Below are positions 7,998-18,266 of a DNA stretch of 39,071 nucleotides, piece by piece. Below the pieces are notes generated by a model that ran no database searches, was not told where the DNA came from, and saw only the letters and a list, made by a program, of their open reading frames with translations. This stretch comes from Nemertoderma westbladi (taxonomy: Eukaryota; Xenacoelomorpha; Nemertodermatida; Nemertodermatidae). The translations under genes were made by a program, and so were the position numbers. Location: the NCBI GenBank assembly GCA_032718475.1, contig JAUCBJ010007799.1, forward strand, positions 1-39,071. The letters run 5' to 3'. Every line of letters begins with the position of its first letter. Within the stretch, counting starts at the first letter, position 1.

Positions 7998-10900
7998 ATG
8001 GATGTAAATGAAAGTATTGAACCTAGCGATAGTGTACACGCTAGCGGGGGTACATCTGGAGCAGTGCCCATCCTAGCAGTGGACCCGAACAGCCCTGTTG
8101 CCACGGTAACACCCAGCACCAGTGGGGGCGCATCTGCTGCTGAGTCTATAATAGTAACGAACAGTTCTGTTACCACGGTAACCCCCAGGTTGGCAGCCCC
8201 AATCGATCGAGTATGCATACCAAGACATCCACGACCCACATCTGCCTTGCGTCAGAGTCACACAGGTAGAAATGATAATGGCAGGGAACGAAACTACTCG
8301 TCCCGTAGTATACTCGACAGAGCAGCACTGGTGGAAAAATATCGCGCCAGTAAGAAGTCCATGGGGGCTTATAAAGGGCAGCTTACCCGATGCTATAATT
8401 CATGCGGTAAGCTACCTGGGATCGGACTAGCAGAGATTCAAGATCTTGAATCCACCCTAGCTGATGCCTATGATAGATGTCTATCAGCCAGGCACACCAT
8501 GTTCTCCATCCTATATCGTCTTGGTGACGACGCAGAACTGGATGCATTCAAGAGAGAGAGTGTAGATATAGAAAAGCGAAATGAGCAGTGTAAATCCGAC
8601 TTGAGTACTTTGTTTAGGGAAAGAAATGCCCTATACAGAGTACCGATGGACTACACAGCTATGACGCTACAACCCGAGTCAAATGAGCCTATCGGAAGCC
8701 CCTTGCATGGGGAAACCTTCGAATTAAGTCCAACGGTAGATGAACTTCATACACCGATATGCGTAAGCACCACGAGCCCGAATATTAATGCTATTTGTAT
8801 TTCCACAGGTACACAAGCAATACAAGGACAGGTGTCTCGTCAACTATGTTCAACGATGCTGCAAACGAACACAATTGGTACACATAACTCAAAATCCACA
8901 ACTACAGTGTTGTCAAAGGGACCATATTCACTCCCAGGTGAGTCAGGTTATCACCCATCAGCCTTATGGCAACATGTACCGATAGCGGCTGGTCTTGAGC
9001 AGAACCTGGTTGGTCCTGAGGACTCAACTAGTCAAAGAAATTCAAAATACTCAAAAAGAAGTTCAAAACATAGTAAGCGCAGGCCAAGTCCTGTGGAGGA
9101 ACTAGGTAGTGAAGCTAACTCTGAAACAAGCCTGTCTGCAGTTTGGAAAAGTGAGAGACAGGCTGAGTTAGAACGTGTGCGTGCCTTTCAAATTAAATCT
9201 AGCTATGTATTTAAAGTACAGGCCGCTACTGAAGTGGCTGACAGACAGGCAAAATGTGCTGAGATGCAGGCAAAAATACAAAATCAAGAGGCTTCAGATA
9301 GAGCGGAACTAGCACAGCTAAAAGTAAAATTACTAAAACGAGATAGAGCTCGTAAACTAGGAGTTGAGTCACTTGGGGGCCAATCAGAGTCTGCCAATGG
9401 CGGTCTGCCTCTCAGTGCACCCAGCTTAGGTTTACCTAGAAATGCCGACGATGGTAATAATGTACCTATTACTGGTCCTACAAATGAGAACCCCATACAC
9501 GTAAGTAAAGCATCAATCAATGTTACCTGTAGTGCGAACCCAGATACGGCAGTGCCCATTCCAAATGTAAGTACCGCAGAAGTTAGGGAAACCGAGACTG
9601 GTAACGGAAAGGGGAGGGAGTATAGTGTTCAGGGGATGTCGGGTAGTTTGAGAAACAGCGTGCAGAAGGTAATTGAAAATACGGGTGCACTAAAATCAAT
9701 GCTACATCCAACACAACATTACACTTTGACAGATAGGAGGGAGTGGGGAAGTGAGCATGAAATTGAGCACAAAACGGATCTGGAATCGGGGCAAGCCGAG
9801 ACCGATAGTAGGCAAGCAACACTTGGGAACAACTGGCGGGGTGCGCTGGGTGACGGGCTGACAATGACCAAACCTACGGTGGGTGACCTGACTAACCTGG
9901 GGTCCAGTAAAGTTTCCAACACCAAGGAACTGGTGTCAGAAACTATCAAAACAAGTACTTTGGCTCAACACAATGCACGTAGTGTGCGGGCCAATGCCCA
10001 GACCCACCCACCTGATAAATCAGAATATGTCTCACGAAAAGAACTAGAAACAACCATTGCTCATATGCTGAATTCTATAGAATTAAACAGCAAGGGCCAG
10101 ACACATGCATACCAGGGAACGGCACCTGATACCATGCATTCAGTTCTACAAAGGAAGCAGTTGTGTTCAAATGAGCAGAAACAACTGCCAAAACTGTCGC
10201 CCATTTTAGAAGCTGGAGAAAGCATTACAAGCTACGAGCAGTGTGTATTTTGCGACAGCCATGGTCCAGTATCTACAGTTTATTATACTGAAGAAGGGAC
10301 AGCCTTCCATCGATACTATGATGGAAATAAGGTTACAGCCCTAACGCACCCAACATCGGCATTACCGGCCCAAAACTCACCCGGAAATATGCACCGGCAT
10401 GCATTTGGCAATCAAAAGGGCACCACTACAGTGATAGAAATTCAAGCCGCTCAAAAATCTGGCCCGTCACACGAAAATAGCGGCCAGGCAACCAGAATAA
10501 CAACCGGGCCAACTATAAATGGTCAGTCCCATATTGAAACAAGCAGACAGAAACAGCCGACAACGTCGATGGGTGCACCAGTAAATGAACTAGATGGTCT
10601 CTCCGCTATATTCAATCCAGAAGGAGTGCAATCAAACTACCTAAGTAGCAATGGCCAAGGGCAATATGGCAGGAAAGGGCCTAGTAATCCGGTTGCGGTA
10701 AATAGAATCGGCGACGAAGGATCAAGCAGAAGTCGACATCATCTAAATAGCGCAGTGGATAATGAAGTCGACGATAGGCAGGAATTTAATGCGAGCAGAA
10801 GGGCAAATGACTCAGCAACCGAAATCTTTAATCGACTACTAAGGTCCTGCGACGCACCACCACACGACTACTTGCAGCCAGTAAATCCGGATGCCATATC

Positions 10901-11924
10901 AGCCCAACCAAATCCAGCCGATCGCTCAGGGCAACCCGCAGTTCAACTATTAAGGGATATCTCAATGAGACTGAGACTGCCGCCCCAGGCACCAACAACC
11001 TTCGATGGGGACCCAACAAGATTCATCAGTTTCATCCAGAACTTCCACGATAGGGTGCATATCAGTGACATCAGCGACTCAGAGAAACTAAGTATGCTGC
11101 TGATGTACACCTGCGGACCACCTAGAAGACTAATTGAAAACTACGAAGGTCTACAAGGGGGTTATGCAAAAGCACTACATGTGTTACAAGAAAGGTATGG
11201 ACTACCAAACCTAATTATAGAGAGATCTGTGGCCAAACTGGTAGACCATGAGATGATAGCTGAAAATGACCAGGAAGGACTGCAGGAATACTCGGATGAC
11301 ATTAACAACTCAATCACATTATTACAACATCTAAAACGGCCTCGCGAGCTACATACACAGTCCAACATGAAGAAAATCATGGCCAACTGCCCAGTGCATG
11401 TCCAACGACGGTGGGCAAAAACAGCGTTTCATACGAGAGAAAATCTGAACAGGGAACCAAATTTATTCGAAATGGCATCTTTCATCTACGAAAGTGCATC
11501 GATTCAGAACGAAAATGTGTTTCAAGTGGACGAATCTCGCAAGCACTACCTGCGAAGCCAAAGAAATGAAAAGGAAAGAATTCCTAAAGGTGACATCATA
11601 CCACCAATAAAACAAACTACTCTAGTCGCACCCGTTAGAGCAAAAGAGGGAGCGGACAAAGTACAAAACTATAATCAGCATAGAAATATGCTTGCCACTA
11701 CGCAACGTCCAGGACAGATTATGCAAGGACAACAACACAGCCAACATATTAATAAACAGGACCAAAAATACCAGTATCCAAATAATGGCCCACAGTTCAA
11801 CAATCCTGGAAATATTTTTAGTGCTCAGTCGAAGCCCTACAGCAGCAATAATCAAAATCTGAGGCCAAACTATTCACAAAATGTCGTATACTCTGGCCTA
11901 TTACCTCAACAACAACAACAATGA
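7998..11924 (+). CDS. gag: BEL/Pao gag (ORF1), 1308 aa
   Basis: Structural protein that would package the element RNA in cytoplasmic particles. Residues about 90-210 are charged and helical (YRASKKSMGAYKGQLTRCYNSCGKL...), like the N-terminal helical region of BEL gags. A second likely coiled coil lies at about 385-460. Residues about 460-980 are long, polar and low in recognisable motifs. Residues about 990-1180 (TFDGDPTRFISFIQNFHDRV through MANCPVHVQRRW) resemble the DUF1759 capsid-like domain of BEL/Pao. The tail is rich in Q and N and ends with a CAA run before TGA at 11922. The next codon is ATG in the same frame, and the zinc knuckles that normally end this gag lie after it. The frame is intact. 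At nearly 1000 residues before the capsid-like domain it is much longer than usual. Start: the ATG at 7998, first in this open frame. Confidence 0.85.
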   Translation: MDVNESIEPSDSVHASGGTSGAVPILAVDPNSPVATVTPSTSGGASAAESIIVTNSSVTTVTPRLAAPIDRVCIPRHPRPTSALRQSHTGRNDNGRERNYSSRSILDRAALVEKYRASKKSMGAYKGQLTRCYNSCGKLPGIGLAEIQDLESTLADAYDRCLSARHTMFSILYRLGDDAELDAFKRESVDIEKRNEQCKSDLSTLFRERNALYRVPMDYTAMTLQPESNEPIGSPLHGETFELSPTVDELHTPICVSTTSPNINAICISTGTQAIQGQVSRQLCSTMLQTNTIGTHNSKSTTTVLSKGPYSLPGESGYHPSALWQHVPIAAGLEQNLVGPEDSTSQRNSKYSKRSSKHSKRRPSPVEELGSEANSETSLSAVWKSERQAELERVRAFQIKSSYVFKVQAATEVADRQAKCAEMQAKIQNQEASDRAELAQLKVKLLKRDRARKLGVESLGGQSESANGGLPLSAPSLGLPRNADDGNNVPITGPTNENPIHVSKASINVTCSANPDTAVPIPNVSTAEVRETETGNGKGREYSVQGMSGSLRNSVQKVIENTGALKSMLHPTQHYTLTDRREWGSEHEIEHKTDLESGQAETDSRQATLGNNWRGALGDGLTMTKPTVGDLTNLGSSKVSNTKELVSETIKTSTLAQHNARSVRANAQTHPPDKSEYVSRKELETTIAHMLNSIELNSKGQTHAYQGTAPDTMHSVLQRKQLCSNEQKQLPKLSPILEAGESITSYEQCVFCDSHGPVSTVYYTEEGTAFHRYYDGNKVTALTHPTSALPAQNSPGNMHRHAFGNQKGTTTVIEIQAAQKSGPSHENSGQATRITTGPTINGQSHIETSRQKQPTTSMGAPVNELDGLSAIFNPEGVQSNYLSSNGQGQYGRKGPSNPVAVNRIGDEGSSRSRHHLNSAVDNEVDDRQEFNASRRANDSATEIFNRLLRSCDAPPHDYLQPVNPDAISAQPNPADRSGQPAVQLLRDISMRLRLPPQAPTTFDGDPTRFISFIQNFHDRVHISDISDSEKLSMLLMYTCGPPRRLIENYEGLQGGYAKALHVLQERYGLPNLIIERSVAKLVDHEMIAENDQEGLQEYSDDINNSITLLQHLKRPRELHTQSNMKKIMANCPVHVQRRWAKTAFHTRENLNREPNLFEMASFIYESASIQNENVFQVDESRKHYLRSQRNEKERIPKGDIIPPIKQTTLVAPVRAKEGADKVQNYNQHRNMLATTQRPGQIMQGQQHSQHINKQDQKYQYPNNGPQFNNPGNIFSAQSKPYSSNNQNLRPNYSQNVVYSGLLPQQQQQ
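11922..11924 (+). other. In-frame UGA between gag and pol, immediately followed by AUG
   Basis: Both frames are identical (11925 minus 7998 is divisible by 3), so one stop codon is all that separates gag from pol. Upstream is a CAA run. The bases AATGAATG hold an AUG overlapping the stop and another right after it. This could be a programmed read-through or restart site, or a recent nonsense mutation. Confidence 0.7.
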
Positions 11925-14900
11925 ATGCAAACTACTCCAAGACAGCTACCCGGAGTATCTAGACCACTAAAATGTATATTTTGCAATGAACTAGGCCATC
12001 GGGTATACTCATGCAGAAAGTTTTCAGAGTTAAGTTATGACGAACGCCTGGCATATGTGCAATCAAAGGCAATGTGTGACTACTGTCTAGGGGTGCACCC
12101 GAGGGAGTCGTGCAGAACTGTAGGGAAATGTGCACTCTGCAGTGACGCCACACACCACTCACTACTACATCCATCCACAGGGAGATCTAAAGAAAAGACT
12201 GACAAAGAACAGCATCCAGGTGATAACAAGGTCGTACTAGTACTGAGAACCACTGACGACTACACCAGTATGTTACCCGTTATTCCAATACGGATTACAA
12301 ACCCTGATGGAGCAAAATGGAGCGTTACAGCCTACGCGATATTGGACTCTGGAGGCTCTACGTGCTTCATTGATAAAGAGGCAGCAAAACTGATCAGGCC
12401 TATGGTAAAATATAGAAATATTCTGGTTGGCGCTCTGTTTGGAGAAGAACAAGAAATGCAAGTGGGGCAAATCACCTGCAGCGTCACTGCCGTTATGAAA
12501 GGATATGAGGCGGAAATAATGATCCATAATGTTAATGTGCATGAGGGCATGCATTTCGATAGTCAGATGCCAGATAAAACGATGACAAGGTGGCCTCATC
12601 TAGATGATCTAAAGGAAAAACTAGACTACCCAGAAGTAGACATTCATCGTATTGTAATGATAATTGGCGTTAATGTTCCTATGGCACACTATCGCAAACA
12701 GCAACGTTGGGGTAATCCATTTAAAAACGAACCCTTTGCAATAGAAACCATCTTTGGCTGGTGTCTAGCCGGCCCAAAGAAAGCTAATGTAATGCTAGAA
12801 CGTCGTTGTGCAGCACTATCTAATACAGCCGGACTTTGTAACGAGGATGCAGTTATTTACGACCCTATCAATTCTCCATTAGTAACTGAACCGGATAAAG
12901 ACCTAAACCGTCATCTACATCACTTCTGGTCACTGGAGGGGCAGGGATTTAACACCCCATCAGAAATTACTCGGAGAACCCCAGAGGATAATCGTGTTGT
13001 GGAATTGCAAAAACAGATAGTGCTGTTGCCAGAGGCTCACTACCAAGCCCCGTTACTATGGAAACTGGAACAACCCATACTAATAAATAACTATTTACTG
13101 GCCCTAAGTAGACTCAATAGCTTACAGAAACGTTTCTCGAGGAACCCAGGGAAGGAGAAGGAATATCGAGGAATACTACAGACTTACCTAGACAAGGGCT
13201 ATGCAAGGAAGATGAACTCTAATGAACTGGTAAATTCTAGAACCACATACTACCTACCTCACCACTACGTAGTTAACCCCAACAAGGAGAAAATTAGAAT
13301 CGTATTCGACGCTGCAGCAGTTTACAAGGGGCAATCACTGAATTCCCAATTGCTTGACGGACCATCTCAGACCAGTCTACTACTTGGAGTTCTAATTCGT
13401 TTTCGACTTGAGAAAGTAGCCTTTGCCTGCGATATAGAGGCCATGTACTACCAGATAAGGGTCCCTGAAAAAGATGCAGATAGCCTACGTTTTTTATTTT
13501 ATGATGAGGGTAGGGAGACTACACCAGAGATATACCAGATGCTAGTAAATCCCTTTGGAGCCAAGTCCTCGCCAAGCAACGCGGGAGCCACACTAAGACG
13601 CGTAGCAAATGACAATAAAAATAGTTTCTCAAAGGAGGCAATAAAAACCATACTAAGATACTTCTATGTTGACGATGGTATGAAATCCTGCAGATGTTAC
13701 AAAACCGCACTTGAACTAGCTGATGAACTGATAAGATGTCTAGCAATGGGTGGGTTCAACTTGACTAAGTTTATGAGCAACTCGAAAGAATTCATGGCAG
13801 CGATTCCAAAAGAGCTTCGAGCAGGGCCAGATATAGACCTAGATTTGGATAATCTTCCAATAGCCAGAGCGCTCAGACTCAAATGGGATACACATAATGA
13901 TACAATCGCCATACAGTCAGTTCCACGCCGAGGAGCAAAGACTAAGAGAGACTGTATATCTATCATCGCAAGTATATATGATCCTTTGGGATTCATCGGC
14001 CCTGTCGTACTAATAGGAAAGAGGTTTATGAGAGAATTAACCCTAACCACACCAGGCTGGGACGATAATCTAAGTAATGACTTTCTGGAACGCTGGGAGA
14101 CCTGGGTGGACCAGCTGCATCTAGTCAATCAAGTCAAGTTTGCAAGACCGTATTTTCCAGATAGGGATGACTCAGATTGGATAGAGCTGCATACATTCTG
14201 CGACGCATGTGAGACTGGCTACGGAGCAGTAGCGTACTTAAGGAAGTTGATGATGAAGGAACCTATACCATTAGAGCCAGTGCTGACTGAGCAACTTGAT
14301 GAGCTGGAGCGCACAGCTATGACTGCCTTTGTAGCCTCGAAAACACGGACATCTCACTACAAGTTTATATCAATACCAAGGAAGGAACTCCAATCTGCCG
14401 TTTTAGCAATCCAACTTGCAAGGACCATCCTGGAGGAAATAGATATTAAAATCAACCAAGCACACTACTGGAGTGACTCACGAACAACCCTAAACTATAT
14501 AGCAAACGAGGGAAGGAGGTATCCCACCTTCATACTGAACCGAGTACACGAAATTACATCCGTATCGAGACCAGACCAATGGCACCACGTTAGGGGTAAG
14601 GACAACCCAGCTGATATGGCAAGTAGGGGAGCATTTCCGCGAGAGTTCATCAAAAGCTTCAAGATATGGAGTGAAGGGCCACGATTTCTTCTAACCAGTC
14701 AGACAGAATGGCCATCAGCAGACTTCATGTATATGGGGAAGCAGCCAGAACCAGGTATGGAGTTAAAGAAAAACCCCTTGCCAGGGGACATGAACCCAAG
14801 GGACGACGTACCATACATACATGAACCTGAACTAGACAATGCGGTGGAGGCACGAACAGATTTTCGCCGAAAACAACTAAAAAGAATCCCAGAACCAACA

Positions 14901-16922
14901 CAAAGTAGGAAAGAAGTACGTAAAGCATGTGCGCTAGTCATGATCAAAGAAGGTACGATAGTTCATGAGCAGGACCACGCAGCAGATACCAAAGAGCCAG
15001 AACCGGTGGCTGCCACGGAACTGCATAATCCAAATGGGACAAACAATGTTGGTGACCCAATGTCTTGGGTTCTACAGGCTTTAATAAACGATACAATCGT
15101 GGATCACCCACTCACGGAAGCGGTTGGGGACCATACTGCGTTTAAACCAGACGACAGTTTAAGAGACGAGAGGAGAGTGGACGAAATGTCCTACCAGGAT
15201 CTCATAGACTATGAAAAGTCTGTACTGTCTAAGCAGAAGGTAGATGTTATGTTAGCAACGAAGAGACCGTTAGCTGAAAACAACCTATTGGAAAAAATCT
15301 TGAACTCTAACGAAAAACTGGAAAAGGCCATCCAACGTGTGGCATGGCTTTCTAGATATAAAATATGGATGCAGCAAGTCGCACTTGTTAGGAAAGCAGA
15401 ACGTCAAGAGCACGAAGTAAATTTCGGGACAACCGCAACAACTCACCGTAGACCTCTGCAATATTACTCAGACTCCATAATGAAAGCAACGCCAAACAGT
15501 TGGGGAAAGGGTAGACTAAGCGTGAGAGAACGTCTGCTGGCAGAAAGGCAACTACTGCAACATTCACAGGAAATTGAATTTCCTACTGAGTTAAACAAAC
15601 TACGAGGTGGAGCAGCTGTACTTAAATCCAGCCCGTTATATAAACTAAATCCCTTCCTGGATGAAAACCATATACTACGAATGGGGAGTAGAATTGTACA
15701 GGCTCCGGTAGACCGCGACATGAAGGAGCCGATAATCCTCCATTCAAAGGGTCTTATGGCCAGAATGGTCATCACGCAGCTGCACCGACACAACTTGCAC
15801 GCAGGCCGAGAGCATACCGTGGCAAGCGTTAGGAAGCGTTTCTGGATCATAGGTGGACAAGCACTAGTCAAGAAAATCCTATCTAGATGCATAACCTGTA
15901 AAAAAATACACCCCAGAGCCATGAAACAACTGATGGCGCCCCTACCTCTAGACAGGATAACCGCATTCGAACCCTGTTTTACCTACTGTGGATGTGACTA
16001 CTGGGGGCCTATGTACGTAACAAGAGGAAGGGGTACAGAGAAACGATGGGGGACAATCTTCACTTGCCTGACCAGCCGGGCCGTGGCCCTCGACATTGCA
16101 CGCGATGCATCTGCGGCGTCGTTTATTAATGTTTATCGACGATTTATATGCGCACACGGCGATGTGAAACTAATACGATCCGTTAATGGAACCAATTTTG
16201 TTGGGGCCGAGCGAGAACTGCGTGAAGCAATGACGAAGTGGAACAGTGGTATAATAAGTAAACAAATAGGACCTGGGACCGAGTGGGAATTTCAAGTTCC
16301 ATACGCATCGCATACAAGTGGGGTTTGGGAGAGACAAATAGGAATAGTAAAGAGTGGACTGAAAGCAACACTCGGCAATGCATTAGTTGACGAAGACACA
16401 CTGAGAACGGCCTTAGCAGAGATCGCAAGAATCATGAACTCTAGACCATTGTGCGCCGCAACCGATGATCCAACGGCGGACCAACCACTCACACCAAATG
16501 ACCTCCTACTCAGACGGCCTGCTTCACGAGTTCCGGGGCAATTTGACACCGACGCCATCTACGCACGCAGGACGTGGGAACAGGGACAGCAACTTGCACA
16601 TATCTTCTGGACTCGGTACTTAGACGAATATCTTCCACTACTGTGTGAGCGACAACGGTGGTTTACTCGGGAGCGCAACTTGCAGCCAGGCGACCTAGTC
16701 CTAGTAATGAGTGACACTAAGGATCGAGGTGCATGGGTAACGGCCATTGTGGAGTCAGTGAATATGGGAAACGACGGTTTGGTAAGATCAGCGAGAGTGC
16801 GTTACAATGGATCGACATACCTTCGTCATATAACGAAGTTATGCCTGTTAGAAGGTGTAACATTTCCATCTGGCGGGACAGTTATAGAAAACAGTAAAGG
16901 TCGGCCAGCGAACGACGGCTAA
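11925..16922 (+). CDS. pol: BEL/Pao pol (ORF2), 1665 aa, with gag zinc knuckles at its N-terminus
   Basis: Polyprotein for processing, reverse transcription and integration. Three zinc knuckles come first: C17-C20-H25-C30, C51-C54-H58-C63 and C69-C72-H77-H82. An A17-type aspartic protease follows with D141-S-G-G. RT spans about 450-640, with FACDIEAMYYQI (motif A), NPFGAKSSPSNAG (B) and FYVDDG (C). RNase H spans about 758-910 (TFCDA, RKELQSAVLA, WSDSRTT, NPADMASRG). A long linker follows. Integrase spans about 1285-1540: H-H-C-C zinc site, first Asp in GCDYWGP and Glu in GVWERQIG. The second catalytic Asp (usually SDNGTNF) is Val1420, codon GTT at 16182. The C-terminus ends GDLVLVMSD...KLCLLEG, as in BEL pol. 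It shares the gag frame across one TGA, so it is made by read-through, by restart at its own ATG, or not at all. RT looks intact; integrase should be inactive. Confidence 0.92.
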   Translation: MQTTPRQLPGVSRPLKCIFCNELGHRVYSCRKFSELSYDERLAYVQSKAMCDYCLGVHPRESCRTVGKCALCSDATHHSLLHPSTGRSKEKTDKEQHPGDNKVVLVLRTTDDYTSMLPVIPIRITNPDGAKWSVTAYAILDSGGSTCFIDKEAAKLIRPMVKYRNILVGALFGEEQEMQVGQITCSVTAVMKGYEAEIMIHNVNVHEGMHFDSQMPDKTMTRWPHLDDLKEKLDYPEVDIHRIVMIIGVNVPMAHYRKQQRWGNPFKNEPFAIETIFGWCLAGPKKANVMLERRCAALSNTAGLCNEDAVIYDPINSPLVTEPDKDLNRHLHHFWSLEGQGFNTPSEITRRTPEDNRVVELQKQIVLLPEAHYQAPLLWKLEQPILINNYLLALSRLNSLQKRFSRNPGKEKEYRGILQTYLDKGYARKMNSNELVNSRTTYYLPHHYVVNPNKEKIRIVFDAAAVYKGQSLNSQLLDGPSQTSLLLGVLIRFRLEKVAFACDIEAMYYQIRVPEKDADSLRFLFYDEGRETTPEIYQMLVNPFGAKSSPSNAGATLRRVANDNKNSFSKEAIKTILRYFYVDDGMKSCRCYKTALELADELIRCLAMGGFNLTKFMSNSKEFMAAIPKELRAGPDIDLDLDNLPIARALRLKWDTHNDTIAIQSVPRRGAKTKRDCISIIASIYDPLGFIGPVVLIGKRFMRELTLTTPGWDDNLSNDFLERWETWVDQLHLVNQVKFARPYFPDRDDSDWIELHTFCDACETGYGAVAYLRKLMMKEPIPLEPVLTEQLDELERTAMTAFVASKTRTSHYKFISIPRKELQSAVLAIQLARTILEEIDIKINQAHYWSDSRTTLNYIANEGRRYPTFILNRVHEITSVSRPDQWHHVRGKDNPADMASRGAFPREFIKSFKIWSEGPRFLLTSQTEWPSADFMYMGKQPEPGMELKKNPLPGDMNPRDDVPYIHEPELDNAVEARTDFRRKQLKRIPEPTQSRKEVRKACALVMIKEGTIVHEQDHAADTKEPEPVAATELHNPNGTNNVGDPMSWVLQALINDTIVDHPLTEAVGDHTAFKPDDSLRDERRVDEMSYQDLIDYEKSVLSKQKVDVMLATKRPLAENNLLEKILNSNEKLEKAIQRVAWLSRYKIWMQQVALVRKAERQEHEVNFGTTATTHRRPLQYYSDSIMKATPNSWGKGRLSVRERLLAERQLLQHSQEIEFPTELNKLRGGAAVLKSSPLYKLNPFLDENHILRMGSRIVQAPVDRDMKEPIILHSKGLMARMVITQLHRHNLHAGREHTVASVRKRFWIIGGQALVKKILSRCITCKKIHPRAMKQLMAPLPLDRITAFEPCFTYCGCDYWGPMYVTRGRGTEKRWGTIFTCLTSRAVALDIARDASAASFINVYRRFICAHGDVKLIRSVNGTNFVGAERELREAMTKWNSGIISKQIGPGTEWEFQVPYASHTSGVWERQIGIVKSGLKATLGNALVDEDTLRTALAEIARIMNSRPLCAATDDPTADQPLTPNDLLLRRPASRVPGQFDTDAIYARRTWEQGQQLAHIFWTRYLDEYLPLLCERQRWFTRERNLQPGDLVLVMSDTKDRGAWVTAIVESVNMGNDGLVRSARVRYNGSTYLRHITKLCLLEGVTFPSGGTVIENSKGRPANDG

Positions 16923-17057
16923 GTTGGAACTATTTTTGAACTCATTTAAACTATTTGTTCATTTACTACTACACTGTTGTTTGTTTTTTTGTACGTCTGA
17001 AGATATATATGAAGCAAGAAACAGATACGACTTCAGAAAGGATTTGCGGCGTCCATA

Positions 17058-17148
17058 TAACCTAGCAACCGTATGTATATGTAACCTAGCAATGTGATGT
17101 GTATATATGTAACTTAGCAACATGATGTATGTAATGTAACCTAGCAAC
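17058..17148 (+). repeat. Four spaced copies of AACCTAGCAA
   Basis: TAACCTAGCAAC-like copies near 17058, 17081, 17109 and 17136, spaced 23-28 bases and separated by GTATGTATAT-type sequence; the third copy reads AACTTAGCAA. A short degenerate tandem repeat. Confidence 0.7.
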
Positions 17149-17904
17149 ACTGATACGGGCGACAACCGACATATGATAAACTATTATAAAATGGTGACAA
17201 TTTTGTTGTATGAAACTACGAGTGCAAAATCGGATGCATACACCTCCGCATCAGCTAACTACGTAAATCATGGTACTGGAACTAAACGTTGAATAAACTT
17301 TAATGCTGAGGGCGCAAACGCGTGAGCTGGTCACCATGCCAGGGGACGTGGTATAATAGCCCAAACAAACTTTATGTATATTTATTATTATGGTGCGTGG
17401 TGATATCAGTTTCAATTAATCTCGCTAACTGAATCTCGCTAACGCTAATTACTACTAAATAATTGGATTGTCGGGGTCTAACGTGGCACAGACATGACAG
17501 TGACGGGGGACTTATGTAGTTCAGGATGATTTCATTGTAACATTCACAAAACGTAACTAATATCATTCATTTTACTTTTTAATGCAACTTCGATGATGGA
17601 TTAACTAAGTAACCCATATAGTCTACATCGAGAGGAGGCCTTGGCGCAACATGGTGGCGGGACATTCAAACTCAAACTGAAAGATTTCTCATCTATCAAC
17701 GAACTCATGAGCGAACATGGTGACTGATAAAACGGCGATGGTGGACTCAATCACGGACTCTGGTGGACTCAACCTCGAACTTAGAGTCAGAACTCGGTGA
17801 AGGATTGGTTAACATGTTCGGTCACTTTGTAGAACGATATTTGTACTATCTATATATACGTCTATCTGTAGTTTATTTACTGATATTGTTATTTTTGATT
17901 AAGC

Positions 17905-18003
17905 TTGGTGTTATGTACTTACCGGAATTATTTTCTATGTAATAACTTGTAATTTTGGTGCTATATACTTACCGGCATCGTTCTTTTTCGTAATAACTTG
18001 TGT
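17905..18003 (+). repeat. Direct repeat, two units of about 50 bp
   Basis: TTGGTG(T/C)TAT(G/A)TACTTACCGG begins at 17905 and 17955, and both units end in GTAATAACTTGT. Right after it is the palindrome GTGCACGGTGCAC. Confidence 0.75.
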
Positions 18004-18124
18004 GCACGGTGCACGGATTGTTATTTTTGGGGGGCTTAGTTAGGCTGAGTAAGGGAATGGGGTAACCACATAGACACAGCGGGTGGGGTGTTCTTACACA
18101 ATCTTATAAACAAATTTCGCGGCC

Positions 18125-18171
18125 AAAGGGGGGTTTAAAAAAAAAAAAACTGAAAGATTTACTTTCAGTTT
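18125..18171 (+). promoter_or_regulatory. Polypurine-like tract and 10-bp hairpin upstream of 3' LTR
   Basis: AAAGGGGGGTTT and an A run end in a perfect stem, AAACTGAAAG (18147-18156) with CTTTCAGTTT (18162-18171), loop ATTTA. It is the best polypurine-like sequence near the 3' LTR but lies about 95-140 bases before it, so its role in plus-strand priming is doubtful. Confidence 0.35.
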
Positions 18172-18266
18172 GAAAATAGCTTAGGGAAGTGCAGTTATCC
18201 TTTGATGCTGTATCTTTGGGTTTATAAAAAATAAGTTTTTTCAAAAAAATATTTTTTAGGGTGCAC

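Larger units (their letters stand above)
16923..18266 (+). other. 3' non-coding region of BEL/Pao element
   Basis: About 1.3 kb between the pol stop and the 3' LTR with no env-like or other open frame of note. It holds four spaced copies of an AACCTAGCAA motif (17058-17148), a 50-bp direct repeat (17905-18003), and a G6-T3-A-run followed by a perfect hairpin (18125-18171). Confidence 0.7.

Noticed and set aside
16923-18266. Possible env gene after BEL pol
   Set aside because: No open frame longer than about 65 codons and no signal peptide or membrane segment pattern.
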